A stretch of DNA of 64,000 nucleotides from Siphonodentalium dalli (GCA_032622095.1 CP136061.1:127360754-127424753); one strand, 5' to 3'. Numbered from the stretch's first letter, positions 22,067-34,818 are shown. Notes: generated from the sequence alone by a model not told the origin. Program-made: numbers and translations.

Positions 22067-22267
22067 TTTGCAGTTCTATCAATTTCAGATAAAACATGGC
22101 AGCCAATCTAGCGCTTAGAATCTATAAAGTATAGAATGTACTGATATATCTGTTCTAGTTTCACATGGGGAATCAACCTCAAAAACATTAGAAAGTCATG
22201 ATATTATATACCTGGGGAAAACTGCTCTCCGACAACGCTACATTATGCGTAGTTACCTTTAAAAAAT

Positions 22268-22294
22268 GTTCAGATAATAAGTTCAACAAATGGC
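22268..22294. mobile_element. PB-B internal fragment
   Basis: GTTCAGATAATAAGTTCAAC plus AAATGG matches the inner part of PB-B (compare 37710). Confidence 0.5.
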
Positions 22295-23434
22295 AATAGT
22301 CTGTAGGCTAAGGAGAAAGAGCAGCGGAGGGAGGGGCAGCAGAGAGAACTACCCCTCCTGCCTTTCTCCAAGGGAGGCACAAAGGGGGGGGGTGGCTACA
22401 AAGTGTCATTTCATTCCATTCGTCCACTATATCAGGTGGCGTGGTAACCATGAAATGTGATGTTTAGACCAATTTAAAATGTGGTGTTTCCCTGGTGTGG
22501 GGTTATGACTATTAACCTGCAAATGAGTGACCTTGATATTTAAAGTTAAAATGTTTCTTCTTTGCAGTGAAACTTAGGCTTTTTTGAACGGGGAATTTTA
22601 TGATCTATAATGTAAATCTTGAGAATTAAAATATCAAACGATAAATTTACTAATCAATACATTATTGATTGAAATATAATGCACATTTATTGATTTCCAA
22701 ATCAAATATATCGCTTTTAGATTGAATTTCCAACTTGGAAGACACCTCAGCATACGTGTAGTCAGCCCAGCAGGCTAAGAGTTATGATTATTATGTCGAC
22801 ACTTGACAAACACTTTGTTGATGATTATAGAGGAGGTGGATGTTCACTTTGCTGGGATCCTTATCCTTTTGTATCAAGTTGTTTGCGGAGATCAAATAAC
22901 GCACAATGTAATATAACCATCATATGAATCCTCCCACCCAGAGAAAAGTCATTCTGAAGAAAGTGGCTGTATCTTCAACAATGGATAAAAAAGAAATGGA
23001 TTTTGACTGTAACATGAATGTTTGACCACATAGTGTGGTAATTCTGGTTTTTGAAAGCCACTAGGATGTTGATATACAAAAAGATTCCAATCGCTTGTGA
23101 CAAAATGACTTATATCTCAGGATATATAATCTAAATGGGGTGTTTTGTACACATTTTTATATCTATTCAAATTGTCGCTGAAGAGATATTTGAATTAAAC
23201 TACACCAGCAAATTTATGCAATTTCTGAATTGGCCAGGGATTTAGTTTCTAAAATGTCCACATATCTTTGCTGTTATTCATCATGATCGTGACAGATATG
23301 GTAAAGCTCCAGAGCTACAGGAGTTCAATGACTTGATCCAATAAAGATCTAAATCTAATGAGCAGCAAATGTCCTCGCAATCCAAGATTGACTGCTTGAT
23401 TCTTAGAGGTACCCACTATAGATATAATATATAT
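22295..23434. other. No gene seen
   Basis: Unique AT-rich sequence apart from a G-rich patch (22320-22395). Confidence 0.4.
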
Positions 23435-23530
23435 ATCACTAAATTCACCCTCAGGGGACCTCATTTTGGTAAGACATTATCTTTTGGGAAGTATCTATAG
23501 TCTCTAATTCACATTGTTTTAGTTACTTTT
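23435..23530. mobile_element. HAT-D internal fragment
   Basis: ATCACTAAATTCACCCTCAG, GGACCTCATT and GAAGTATCTATAGTCTC match HAT-D. Cut off exactly where a MAR-C end begins. Confidence 0.65.
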
Positions 23531-23565
23531 TGTGGTTAAGTAGTCGATTATTTAGGGCATTACTG
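23531..23565. mobile_element. MAR-C solo right terminus
   Basis: TGTGGTTAAGTAGTCGATTA...GGGCATTACTG followed by TA; 35 nt remain. Confidence 0.75.
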
Positions 23566-23670
23566 TAAGCTGTGTTGTCCATTTCCTTAAAGTCGCCCAT
23601 AGAGTCACAGGGGCACAAGAAGAACAAAAGGCCATTACAAGGCACAATATCCATGGCCTATTCAAGGCGT

Positions 23671-23893
23671 TTAACCCTTTAATGACGGAAGCTGCGCTCA
23701 TGCACCATTAAAGATCCTGTGCCAGTGCATTCTCTTATATATGTGAGTGAGGGAGCCTCACATATTTAAGAGGATACAAGGTCATGGTAAATATTGTTAG
23801 GCTAATGTATTCTCTTATATATGGGAGACTCGCATATAAGAGAATGCAGGTTTTTCGCAAAATTTCAGGAAGCTCCAGTCATGGAAGGGATAA
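23671..23893. mobile_element. PB-A2 piggyBac-like MITE, copy 3
   Basis: Left TTAACCCTTTAATGACGGAA, two degraded cassettes, right CCAGTCATGGAAGGGATAA (terminal T to A change). Confidence 0.85.
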
Positions 23894-25018
23894 GAAGCCA
23901 GGAGACCTTAATTTTTCCGTGAAACTTGTTTAAAAACATCTCTATTGCTTTCTCAGATTTTGAGGACATTTTATTTCATATGCAATGGTCAACTTTATAG
24001 AATAACTTCGTTCTATTGAGAAATAATCAAACTATTTGGAATAATTAATTAGTAAATTCCAGAGAAAATTTGTATGTCCACTGATCCTTTAGGACGGTCT
24101 ACCTCATACCTTGAATATGTTAAACATCTAATCCTATTATAAAAGCATGCACTGTCTAAATAATAACAGCGAAGGCGAGGTTTGAACTTTATACAGCTCA
24201 AAAATATGCTGATGCTTCACTTTTGATCAGAATCTTGATTTCATAAGAGGTGATCCTCATCAAAGGTTTCTCAGTGATCTGACCTGTAATCTCGACAGGA
24301 ATACCCGACCTTGGTGCAATTACTTTGTAAATGCCGTCCCCCTTTGATACCTCAGGTGTGTGCACAAAGGCATGCTTATGATAGGGCAGACAGTTTACTA
24401 CACAAAGTCTCCAAGAAAACTTCTACGCAGGTATGTTGCCGAGGTCATAAAAACACATAGCCTTTATCTCCCTGCACACCATGAGGCATTGCATAAAATA
24501 ATCAGCACATCATGTTGATGTTTCTCAGATTAACAGTGAAAATATGGACAGATGGAATCTCCAAAATCCCAGACGTTGCAGAGGTATAAACATCAGGAAT
24601 GGCTCCGCAAGTCAGCAAGGGGAATAATCTTTTTATGACCTCATTTAATTGGCTCTGGCCACAGGGATGAAAGCTGACCAGGGAATTAAAACAGTTGGCT
24701 TCTGATAGCTCCCTGTTTTTGCCGTCAGGTTTGAATGGGAGTTTCTGTCTTAGCTCTTTATTATAAAGGCAGCCTAGCAGGGCATCACTCTTCGCCCTAT
24801 AAATTAAATACGCAACTGCTGAGTTTGACCACAGGATGCTTGTCATTTTAATGATCTATAAATGGATATCTGTTAATAGAATGGACATGTTTACAGCATT
24901 TTTTATGAGTTTTTTTAAATGGACATCCCAGATCATTTTACACAACCCCCTGTTGGGGAGGATTATATCCCATAGGCCATAATCTAGTGCATATTCTTGA
25001 AAAATATGAACAAGCATG
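23894..25018. other. No confident gene
   Basis: Unique. The frame 24502-24846 (minus, 114 codons, same strand as the ADAMTS exon) is one of the few long frames outside repeats. No motif is recognised and a splice pair is not obvious; a weak candidate only. Confidence 0.4.
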
Positions 25019-25042
25019 AATAGAGTGTGTCTGACATTTGCA
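25019..25042. mobile_element. HAT-D terminus fragment
   Basis: TAGAGTGTGTCTGACATTTG is the left end of HAT-D, broken at CA where a MAR-C half begins. Confidence 0.6.
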
Positions 25043-25044
25043 CC

Positions 25045-25141
25045 AAGAGCTTTCCGATGAATGGCAGCATGCCATATTTCCAACTAAATCCTGAAAAATT
25101 TCCCATAATTCTGCTGGGGTCGATTATTTAGGACATTACTC
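25045..25141. mobile_element. MAR-C right half
   Basis: Begins at the palindrome centre (AGAGCTTTCCGATGAATGGC) and ends GGACATTACTCTA; the left arm is absent. Confidence 0.8.
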
Positions 25142-25308
25142 TAACTCGATATTCACTCCTGCTCTTTGCACAATAATTTATTTCAGGCACAACTTGTAAA
25201 TCATTTAAATTGTGTATCACTTGCATGTGGAAGAGGAGCTTTGCTAAGTTGATCAAAATCTTGTGCCCCGATACATTATATATTTATGGAAATAAAATGT
25301 TTATCATA

Positions 25309-25372
25309 TTCACTGCCGACTACTAGTTATCTCATACTTTTTGCATGTAATTGAATGCATGCCGGCAGTGAA
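25309..25372. repeat. Short inverted repeat
   Basis: TTCACTGCCG inverted as CGGCAGTGAA with AT-rich loop, ending just before a PB-B terminus (GTGTTAACCC). Confidence 0.6.
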
Positions 25373-25376
25373 GGTG

Positions 25377-25616
25377 TTAACCCTTTCTATACTAAATACT
25401 CATTGACGTGTAGTTATCCCGTCAGAAATGTTCGGATAATAATTTCAACAAAACGACCATTATCTGAACATTTCCCTGCAATAAATAGGACTTCTTATGC
25501 ACTTTTATTGTTCTCTGCTTAATTTTCCTGAACATCCCTCCAGATGAATAAAGGACCATTCCAATGTACACTTTGACAGCTGAAAGGGATAAACCATTCA
25601 GTATAGCAAGGGTTCA
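25377..25616. mobile_element. PB-B piggyBac-like MITE
   Basis: Left TTAACCCTTTCTATACTAAA, internal ATGTTCGGATAATAATTTCA and CTCCAGATGAATAAAGGACC, right ATTCAGTATAGCAAGGGTTCAA. The left TTAA is intact and the right one mutated. Confidence 0.75.
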
Positions 25617-27888
25617 ACCAAACAACCAAATGAAGATTCACAGCTTGAGATGCCAAAAAGTAGCTGCTGATCATATAATCTCTGGTAAAAAAAAAACTGC
25701 TGGTTTCGGGCAAACAATCTTACGCCATTGAAATCACAATCGACCATGCATTTTTTTCCTCCCAAGCCAACCTGAAGTGCAATATATCATACAACAAAAA
25801 ACCTAACCCCAGACTGTTCTCTCACCAAAATTTGGATATTATAATCTCAAAAACATAACCAGGTGCATTAAAATAATAATTCACAAAAAGAAAGGTTATC
25901 AAATCACTCAAAGAGATGACAGAATAAAGCATGTATTTGCATATTGTAAAGAAGACATATTAGATCTTCATATTGTCGAACAAGACTTTATGTCTTCACG
26001 TTGTCTACAGGGAGGCAGCTTTTATAATGGACGTTGATACAGAATACATTCTCCTGGAGCCAAAAAATTCAGATATTGATAGCAAAAACCAATATTTTAC
26101 ATATTATAAAAGATAGAAAGCTAGACAAATTTAACATAAGGATAATTATACACCTTCAGTTTTTGGTACACATCCACTTGGAAGGTAGATCGGGTACATT
26201 ATGTACTTTCTTGTTATGAGCTATTTTTTCAGTTTATAATATATATCCCCAGAAGATAAAAAGAATGGAAAAATGCAGTAAAACATGAACGATGTCCAAA
26301 TTGGTGCCTGATATCTTATTTAGATGCCTTGAATTACACCAGCTGAGAATCGTTGGGTCTCCACATTGTCTATACATTTCTGCAGAATGCTTCCATCATC
26401 ACAGTGGTTGATTGTGAAATATACTTCCTCAAAACCACATGAATAAGTATTTTAATAGGAAAACACTAGCGTTCACATGCACCCGAGGATGATTTCTTAA
26501 ATAAATCAAGATTCATGAGTATGGTTATCACAAAGGCTCAACATGGAGCCGAAGAACACCCCAGAATTGACAAAGAGCAGCTGGCATAAAAAACTCATAG
26601 GGCTGTGCATTTTTTTGCTTATCTTCTTATCACAGGAGATAAATTTATAAACAGAAGATCTTAGCAGCCAGCTAACATGTTTACAGTATGGACAACCTCA
26701 GGATAATATAAACAGATATATACAGAGCTATGAAGGCACCAACACATTGAGGTGAAATGCTTGCCATTCTGCCAGTCACACTGGTTACTCAGCCTGTCAA
26801 GATGTGGCAAAAAACTGCTCATCATTAAAACCACTACACACCAGTTTACTTATTAATTTTCTAAATATCTGAACACACTCAAATAACCCAAGAAAGTACC
26901 TGTACTCTTGAGATGGTCAAGGTCACATGCAAATGATCGTAAAAATCTAATGCAGTTTTATTAATGGATAATGCTTAGAAAAGCAAAAAAAATCTTGGTA
27001 CATGTTTCCCAAGGTAACCTTGACTGCGAGCAAAGTTCCACCTGGATCTTGTTATGTTAGTGATCTGAGCTAGTGGCAAGGGATAGAAATAGAAATTGTC
27101 CAGGGTTGCCTTAGGAACAATTGGACATGATGCAGAAATGCTCAACAACCTGCTATTGAGTTGAGGTCACAGACAAATGCCAAAAATATGTTCTGGTTCA
27201 GAGTCAATTGGCAGGGATCGCAACAGGGGGGGGGGGGGGTTGGAAGCTGTCAAGGAGGTTAGCCCAGTTGGGGAAATCCACAACGGTCAGCCCAATAGCT
27301 TCTGGGATCCTATATAGCCCACCTTTTGGGGATCGTAGCCCCTGCGTCAGGGAAATCCTGATGCCACCCCTAACAAGGGCGTGGGGATGTTTGGTTAGGT
27401 GCATGGTGAGAATACATAAGGAAATTTGAAAATAGACACCCCCTCAAATGAAGACCCTCTAACCACATACCTGACCTCTATATTCTATTTTTATTCCGAA
27501 ACATTGGTACAAGCAGAATGTAAACAATTCTGACATATATCTTCAAGGCAAATTTTGACCTCATACTAAGATTGACTTGATGTGGGCTTTGTCAAAAACA
27601 GTCAATGTTCCACAGGTATTTAAATTCTCCCGAATATTGTTTGTCACTACATAGTGATTGATAAGATAATTACAGTCAACACCTTGGAAATATTTTGTAA
27701 TAATAGGGTCATCAATCAGATTGGGGACACCACACAGATTTGGCCTTCTTTGTAACAGTAAGTATTTGGCTCAAGAATGCCTTCAATCACTGTCAGCAGC
27801 ACCGGAAGCAAACGAGGGCAAGGAAGCCAAACTTCCAGACAAGGGCACGTTTTTATTTTGAGGACAAACACATATTTGGCTAACAAAA
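25617..27888. other. Longest quiet stretch; no gene seen
   Basis: Unique AT-rich sequence with no repeat family of this window. A G14 tract lies at 27226-27239, inside mirrored frames on both strands (27204-27429) that are not real genes. Probably intron or intergenic. Confidence 0.45.
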
Positions 27889-28512
27889 TCTATATATATA
27901 AAAGAGTAGGACCTGTCTATCTGTCTCTTCGGATTTTTCTCCCAGACCCCTGGACGATTTCAATTTTTTTTCGAATACAGTAATGCCCTAATTAATCGAC
28001 TCCATAACCACAGCAGAATTATGGGTAACTTTTCAGGATTTAGTCGGAAATATGGCTTGTTGGCATTCATCGGAAAGCTCTCGGTGAGAGTTTTCCGATG
28101 AATGGAAACAAGCCATATTTCCGACTAAATCTTGAAAAGTGACCCATAATTTTGCTGTGGTTAAGGAGTCGATTATTTAGAGTATTACTGTATGGTGTGA
28201 TGACTCGGGGAACTCAGGCAGAGGTTATAGCATCATTAGTTTTTCAAAATGTTTATTTAAACAAAAATTTAATTCAATAAATAAATAAATGGTAGCAAGG
28301 AGCTCAATCTAAAAAAATTAATTTAAAAGATCAAAATGATCAAAGGGGCTGCCGCTGAATAAAGGGTCTGTCTAAGATCAAAATGTGCGGGGACGCATAC
28401 ACAGGGGCAACATGCAGGTCCCTGATGCACAAAGAGGCCCCTTTGTGCAGGGGCCGCAGCCCCCTCCAATGCGGAAGAAAGGCTCCCAAAGGGAGGAGCC
28501 TGTTTCAGCTGG
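27889..28512 (+). mobile_element. Helitron-like non-autonomous element with nested MAR-C
   Basis: The 5' end TCTATATATATAAAAGAGTA and ACCTGTCTATCTGTCTC is typical of animal Helitron 5' ends. The 3' end has a GGCTCCC...GGGAGGAGCC hairpin, about 8 nt, then CTGG (fits CTRR). The flanks are A (27888) and T (28513), as expected for insertion between A and T. A MAR-C copy interrupts it at 27978-28190. GC-rich GGGGCCGCAGCCCC lies near the 3' end. No Rep/helicase gene. Confidence 0.7.
27978..28190. mobile_element. MAR-C palindromic MITE nested in the Helitron
   Basis: 213-bp palindrome flanked by TA (GAATA|CAGTAATG ... TATTACTG|TATGG). Confidence 0.9.
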
Positions 28513-28646
28513 TTGATATATATTGCTATCAAAATAATTCAACTTTTTCTGTCTTTGTTGATATACAAGGTGTTTATTGCCACTCAATGCTGCACAAAAT
28601 GGCCAAGAGAGGCAGCTTCTGCCCTTCTGCTGTCCCTTACTCCGTG

Positions 28647-28900
28647 CAAGCCTTGAAATAGTGTGTCTGTCATTTGCAGAATGAGGTCCCCAGAGGGTGA
28701 ATTTAGTGATGCTACCCCGCATAGCGGGCTAGCATCACCAAATTCACCCTCTGGGGACCTCATTCTGCTTACACCTCAGCAGAATGAGGTTCCCAGAGGG
28801 TAAATTTGGTGATACTAGCCCGCTATGCGGGGTAGCATCACTAAATTCATCCTCTGGGGACCTCATTCTGCAAATGACAGACACACTATTTCAAGGCTTG
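28647..28900. mobile_element. HAT-D MITE, short double-hairpin form
   Basis: 254 bp: the two terminal hairpins (about 28675-28770 and 28779-28875) sit almost back to back, with the usual middle region missing. Termini are CAAGCCTTGAAATAGTGTGT and its inverse. Flanks CTCCGTG / CTCCAGTG suggest the 8-bp duplication with one base lost. Confidence 0.9.
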
Positions 28901-30476
28901 CTCCAGTGGCCATCATTACAGTGAGAGTTGAGCTGATAATTAATAGAATGACACGCACACTCCAGGAGGGCAGGAATAAGAAGATCTTGTTGGTAATGAT
29001 TGTTCAAGAAAGATCAGCAGATGATCTAACCCCAAAAATGAATAATAATGAAGGCTGTGATGACAGTATTGGTTGCTTCTAATGTGCATGTATATGATAT
29101 GAAACAAGCTGTGACATAACAGAGGCAATTGCAAACAGCTAGATTGCTACTACATGGGCACCTGACCTGAGGGATGGGAAGACACATGCATCCATTGCCC
29201 TCTCCAGGGATAGAAAATGCCCTGTGCATGGGATTGACAAAATGCTAAGAAAAGCCAGCCAACAGGAAATGAACAGATGTATGTTCGGACCACAAACTAG
29301 AACCATTCTGATTAGTTTTCTGGAAGTCCAGTCACTTTACACTTGGATGCTTCCGGCACCAAAAAAAAAAGAACAGTGAATGAGTAGGAGTCAGGCGATA
29401 AACAGTAAACAGGCATGGCAACATACGCCAGAAGTGGTTAGGTGCTGAAGTGGCAAGATGGGTTGGTGAAAGGATGACTTCCATTAAAGAAACACTGTAT
29501 CATTTTGAGTTTCATTGACCACACATGAGTATGAATCAAGAAACAGAATCATTTCCAATTGCATTGACCACAAAAGAGAATGAATCAAGTGCTAATTTAG
29601 TATGACTCACATACCAGTATAGGGTTTCAATACACTAACTGAAGAGCAGGAAACTGTGGAAAAACCACAAGGTGGTGTGATGGATATACAGTGAGTGATA
29701 TATCCACGTCACATAGAGCTACTATTGATAGATAGTGATGAATCCCAAACCACAGCTTAGTGCATGCATCCATATATCATGCAGTGTTACTGTTTACTGG
29801 TCTTCAGATCTCACTAAACACTGAATGAATGAGTAATAGGCAACCCCTTTGGTGGAGCAACTTTCTCACAGTTGTCTGTTCATATGTAGATGGTATAGTA
29901 CTCTGACAAGCATCATGATTACAATGCTGATAGATTATAAAACAAAGGTGGTGTATCATACAGACGGTACATGCATTGGAGTTTTATATATAGTTGTGCC
30001 AAAAATAGTGGTGATCTTCCGCGCTTAACTTAATGTCATCATTGTTTATTATTTTATGTTGTACATTGGTGGAAATTGTCATAAAAATTAATATGCGGTT
30101 TATAATTTTAGAAAACTGATTTACAACCTGTGATGATCACTTGAAAGAACAACATTATTTGGTCATTACTATATTTAATCCTTTTACTACTGAAAAAGTA
30201 TCGAATAATTTTGAATAATGTTCGGCCTCCTGTAAGAAACTGTATCTTTGATTGGCCAGACAGCCACACAATATATCCCATGTTTACATCTAGAGCCGTC
30301 AACATAAGGGAAACCAAAACAACCGGCCATTCTCTCAGAGCTGCTTTTTTCATGATGTCATTTACGTTGAACAATGTTATGGAAAGACCGATAGGAGAAT
30401 TCGATATCTTGTGCTGATCATTCTTCTGGAATATATGTCAAATTTATATGAATGACAGGACTGTCGGCAGAACATA
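28901..30476. other. No confident gene
   Basis: Unique. Frames at 28825-29082 (starts in HAT-D) and 30108-30374 have no recognised domain. Confidence 0.4.
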
Positions 30477-30611
30477 CAGTAATGCCCTATATAATCGACT
30501 CCTTAACCACAGCAGAATTATGGGTAACATTTCAGGATTTTCTGACTAAATCCTGAAAAGTTAACTATAATTCTGCTGTGGTTAAGGAGTCAATTATTTA
30601 GGGCATTACTG
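30477..30611. mobile_element. MAR-C MITE, internally deleted
   Basis: 135 bp: both termini with TA flanks, but the central part of both arms is lost (jump from CAGGATTT to TCTGACTAAATCC). Confidence 0.88.
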
Positions 30612-30615
30612 TACA

Positions 30616-30764
30616 TTATTGTGGTTGATTGACAGTAACATGGTGCGACTTTGACGGCTTGGAGCCTATGTTCAACCTCGATGCTCCATGACTTGGTTGA
30701 AAATAAACTCAAAGTTGTCAATGTCACATCATGTTACACATGTACCCTCAATCAACCACAATAA
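30616..30764. repeat. Foldback element N
   Basis: TTATTGTGGTTGATTGA inverted as TCAATCAACCACAATAA, with GTAACATG / CATGTTAC just inside. It sits 4 bp after MAR-C and 15 bp before HAT-D. A relative starts at 3483. Confidence 0.75.
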
Positions 30765-30779
30765 ACTTATAATCTATTC

Positions 30780-31165
30780 CAAGCCTGCAAATAGTGACTG
30801 TCATTTGCAGAATAAGGTCCCCAGAGGGTGAATTTAGTGATGCTATCCCACAGTGGGCTAGCATAATCAAATTCACCCCCTTGTGACCTCATTCTGCTTA
30901 GGCCTCAACTGCTATGGGAGACCTATAGTATCAGATTGAAGTTCCACAGTTGAAGTTGGTGATGTTCGCTCATTAGTCACCTCATTAATGCATTTTATCT
31001 TCAGCAAATTAGGGGATATAGAAACTGAAGAAAAGAGAAAAAGTAACAAAAAACAATGTTAATTTGAGAAGATGATGCCAAAGCAGAATGAGGAGGATGA
31101 TATCACTGAATTCGTCCTCTCAGTACCTCATTCTGCACATAACTCTAACACTATTTGCAGGCTTG
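30780..31165. mobile_element. HAT-D MITE, full length
   Basis: CAAGCCTGCAAATAGTG left, CTATTTGCAGGCTTG right. Flanks AATCTATTC / AATCTTTTC are compatible with an 8-9 bp duplication. Right hairpin eroded. Confidence 0.85.
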
Positions 31166-31338
31166 AATCTTTTCTTCATCTCACAATATGTAGAGAATTA
31201 CTAACAATTTTCAATATAAATACCACAGGTACATATATCCCATTGGATTGATCTGTAGGGGAATACTAGGGATGTTCACATAATAATATATGCAGAACAC
31301 AGGATGTTCATCTAATAATTTGTTCAACCAACAGTTCA

Positions 31339-31546
31339 TTTGACCATGATGGGAGCTGCGCTAGTGCAGCATTGAAGATCATATGCCAGCACTGGCTTAC
31401 AAGGTCACGGGACATATTGTTGGGTCAATGAATTCTCTTATACATGTATATGCAAGGCTCCCTATGAGAGACTCGCACATATAAGAGAATACATTGGCAC
31501 ACGGTTTTCGCAAAATTTCAAGAAGATCACGTCATGAAAAGGTTCA
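31339..31546. mobile_element. PB-A2 MITE, worn copy
   Basis: ACCATGATGGGAGCTGCGC at left, CGTCATGAAAAGGTTCAA at right, and cassettes with TTATACATG/CACATATAAG. Terminal TTAA lost. Confidence 0.65.
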
Positions 31547-32184
31547 ACAAACTTAAAATATTCAAGTATATCGTATGTTGTGATTCAAGAAACTAATATT
31601 GAAAGAGAGATACGGTTAGGTCAATTCTTGACTTCATTAAATCTAAATGAGTTTTCATGAACCAATGCCCTCAGGTTCAGGGGTGATTCAATTTACAAAT
31701 GTAAGATGATACCAGATAAGTACACCTTCTGTCTGACAGATAAGGAGTAGCCATATCATTACAATGGAGTACACCGTGATTAGAATAATTTATGTGAGTA
31801 CATCGTAAACCGCCAGAGCAATCGTGCCACTCAATTTGTTTCTTCATTTCAATATATTGTGAAATATTATCAACTTAATGAGAAGTGTTGTTGTCGCACC
31901 AACACTTTCTAAAGTGGACATGAGAGGTTTATAGTGATTTGGTGGCAATTACTTTCAAGATAAATAAAGAAGCTCTTGATATATGGATGGTTGGGATAAT
32001 AGGATAAGTGTTAATTGAAAGATATAAACTCATTTACAGTGCAAGGCTGTGTAATATTAGGTCAAATAATGACATGCTACCTTCTAATATAAATTAGATA
32101 TATGATGCATCTTGAAGGCTATAATTTATGTCCAGATATATCAGAAACAAGTTTTACAATTGGTCGATTGCATTGGCTAACTGA
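31547..32184. other. No gene seen
   Basis: Unique AT-rich sequence. Confidence 0.4.
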
Positions 32185-32571
32185 CAAGCCTGTAAATAGT
32201 GTGTCTGTCATTTGCATAATGAAGTCCCCAGAGGGTGAATTTAGTGATGTTATCCCACACAGCAGGCTAGCATCACTAAATTCACCCTCTGGGAACCTCA
32301 TTCTGCTTAGGCCTCAACTGCAATTGGAGACCTAGGATCAGATTGAATTTCCCCAGTTGAAGTTGGTGATGTTCACCCAATCGTCAACTCGATAATGCAT
32401 TTTATCTACTGCAAATTAGGGGATATAGAAACTTTCCAGAAGGGAAAAACTAACTAAAAAAAATGTTAATTGAGACTATAGATACTTCCCAGAAGATGAG
32501 GCCTCAGCAGAATGAGGTCCCAAGAGGGTGAATTTGGTGATGCTAAATGACAGACACTATTTGCAGGCTTG
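32185..32571. mobile_element. HAT-D MITE with deleted right hairpin
   Basis: Left hairpin complete; right end jumps from TTTGGTGATGCTA to AATGACAGACACTATTTGCA, removing half of the right palindrome. The flanks (CTAACTGA / CCAGCGGA) only weakly resemble a duplication. Confidence 0.82.
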
Positions 32572-33499
32572 CCAGCGGAGCTCTGAAATCAAGGAGATCA
32601 CCTAGATTAACTTAGTTTAATAAGTAATGTAGATGTTTCTCTAGTACTTGAAATCCAAAATGTCACTGGTAGGGGTAGAGTATGCGTTAAGGGTTTCTAT
32701 ATAAATGTGACCCCCAAATATGCCAACTTACTCATGACTTACTATGTAGTTCTGACATCACCCACACATAACACAATGATATCCATTCTTGGGCAGTTTT
32801 TATACAACGGAAACACTTATTTGTTGTTAGCATGGATAAAATAAGGTTGTAAAATGTTTAGTTTGAATTATAACATCATATTTGGGAACAGCATTGACAT
32901 TCCTGCTTAGAACCAAGCGAACATATATGTCATTACTTCATTACTTTAGTTAAAGGGCAGTGCAATTCTAATATATGTGTCATTTCATGTTTTAGAAACA
33001 GAGAGTCATCATCATGATAGAATATCTGTGAAATTCATCGTCATTACTCCAACAATCAACCAGTTCGAACTAATCCACCCAATTTAAATGCATGTCCACT
33101 TTAAGTTGTATTGTGATAATCAATCACACATGCAAATAAAAATCCTTATAACGAACATCTGAATCAGATTCTTCAAATGAATGACTTTGATGCCATCCAG
33201 ATTACTATTCCAAATCAAATCCAATGCAAATCTCTGCTGTGACAAAATTGCAAAAAATTGTCACCAAGGTTACTTTAATATTTGACATTCAATCACAAAA
33301 TATCATCTTTCATTCTATTTAAAGTAAAATATTTGAATTTATCCAGAAGCTATAGTGGGAGCTCACCATAATTAGATCCATCATTTATTTGCCAGAATTG
33401 CAAATTTTCATCCCCATAATGCAGTGCGGCCACATTAAAACCAAAATTACATGCAATTGGATCCCAACGGTCCTTGGTTTGGAACAATGAGATGTCTCG
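32572..33499. other. No gene seen
   Basis: Unique AT-rich sequence. Confidence 0.4.
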
Positions 33500-33518
33500 G
33501 AGTCATTAGCAAGTGACA

Positions 33519-33965
33519 CAAGTCTGAGTTTAGTGTGCCTGTCATTTTCAGAATGAGGTCCCCAGAGGGTGAATTTAGTGATGCTATCCCACATAGTGGG
33601 CTAGCATCACTAAATTCACCCTCTGGGGACCGCATTCTGCATGGCCTCATCTGCTACGGGACACATAGACTCAGATTGCAGTTTCCAAATGGTGAATATT
33701 GTGATGTTCATCCAATCGGAACCTCAATTATGCAATGTGTCATCTGCCGATTTAGGGATATAGAGAAACTAAACTAAAACAGAAATAGAAGTTTCTATAG
33801 AAATTTGATAATAAAGAAACTTTCCAGAGACGATGAGGCCTAAGCAGATTGAGGTTCCCAGAGGGTGAATTTAGTGAAGCTAGCCTGCTATGTGGGATAG
33901 CATCACTAAATTCACCCTCTGGGGACCTCATTCTGCAAACCACAGGCACACTAAATTTAGGCTTG
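33519..33965. mobile_element. HAT-D MITE with long flanking direct repeats
   Basis: CAAGTCTGAGTTTAGTGTGC left, CACACTAAATTTAGGCTTG right, both hairpins clean. Instead of 8 bp, the flanks share 19 bp (33500-33518 and 33966-33984; two mismatches), followed on the right by CAAGTCT, a mimic of the element start. Confidence 0.88.
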
Positions 33966-33984
33966 GAGCCATTAGCGAGTGACA

Positions 33985-34818
33985 CAAGTCTTTGAAGGGC
34001 TAATGATTAATGGTGTTACTAATTGATTGAATGGTGGTTTTAGTTTCATGGAAACCAGTCAATTTTTGACATAATGTCCGACTAAATGCTCCATCATTTG
34101 CCAGAACAATGGATAATGGTTTCATTAATATTGATCGGTTTGTAAATTGCACCGGAATTTGTCATTGTGTCACATGCATTTAAAATGGAAAGAAGTAACT
34201 ACTTAAGAATAATTTTGTGTTTGTTATCGAAAGTGATATTCTCGAAGGGCCCTTCAAAACTTGAGAATTTGTTTAGTGGTACTTAATGGTGAAGTGCTCT
34301 CAGATATAAAAATATCAAATATGGAATACATAATATATCTTTGAAAATATGCCACACTTAATTTGACGGTGAACATTTTATTATTGAGGGGGAACCCCCA
34401 GAAGTCACAGATCTACTTTATCACTCGCTTCTTTGCTAATAATTGTTAATCAGAGTATAATAAACTAGTTATCAATTTATTGCATAGAACTGTTTAATAA
34501 CTAATTCTTAGTATTAGCAAACAATACAATTCGCATGAAACTGTATGTAAAAATGAATCTAGTAAAATTCAATCATTTCTTTAAATCTTAGTTCCATATT
34601 AGCAGCAAGTGAGGTAATTTTATTATTCCAAACAAGTTGATTTGAACCACAACATGATTCATCCAAATAACCACAGTTGAACTAATATCCATATTGCGCA
34701 AGTTTAAGATAATATCTGTTTAATTTATGGTGTGTTGGAAAAATCACAAACAGAACACAGGAGCAGGGGGAAGTGGACTGACATTGCTCTTCTATTCTCC
34801 ATGGAATGGCACGAAACA
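33985..34818. other. No gene seen
   Basis: Unique AT-rich sequence. Confidence 0.4.

Noticed and set aside
24502-24846. 114-codon minus-strand frame outside repeats
   Set aside because: No recognised motif and no convincing acceptor/donor; kept only as a remark in the interval entry.
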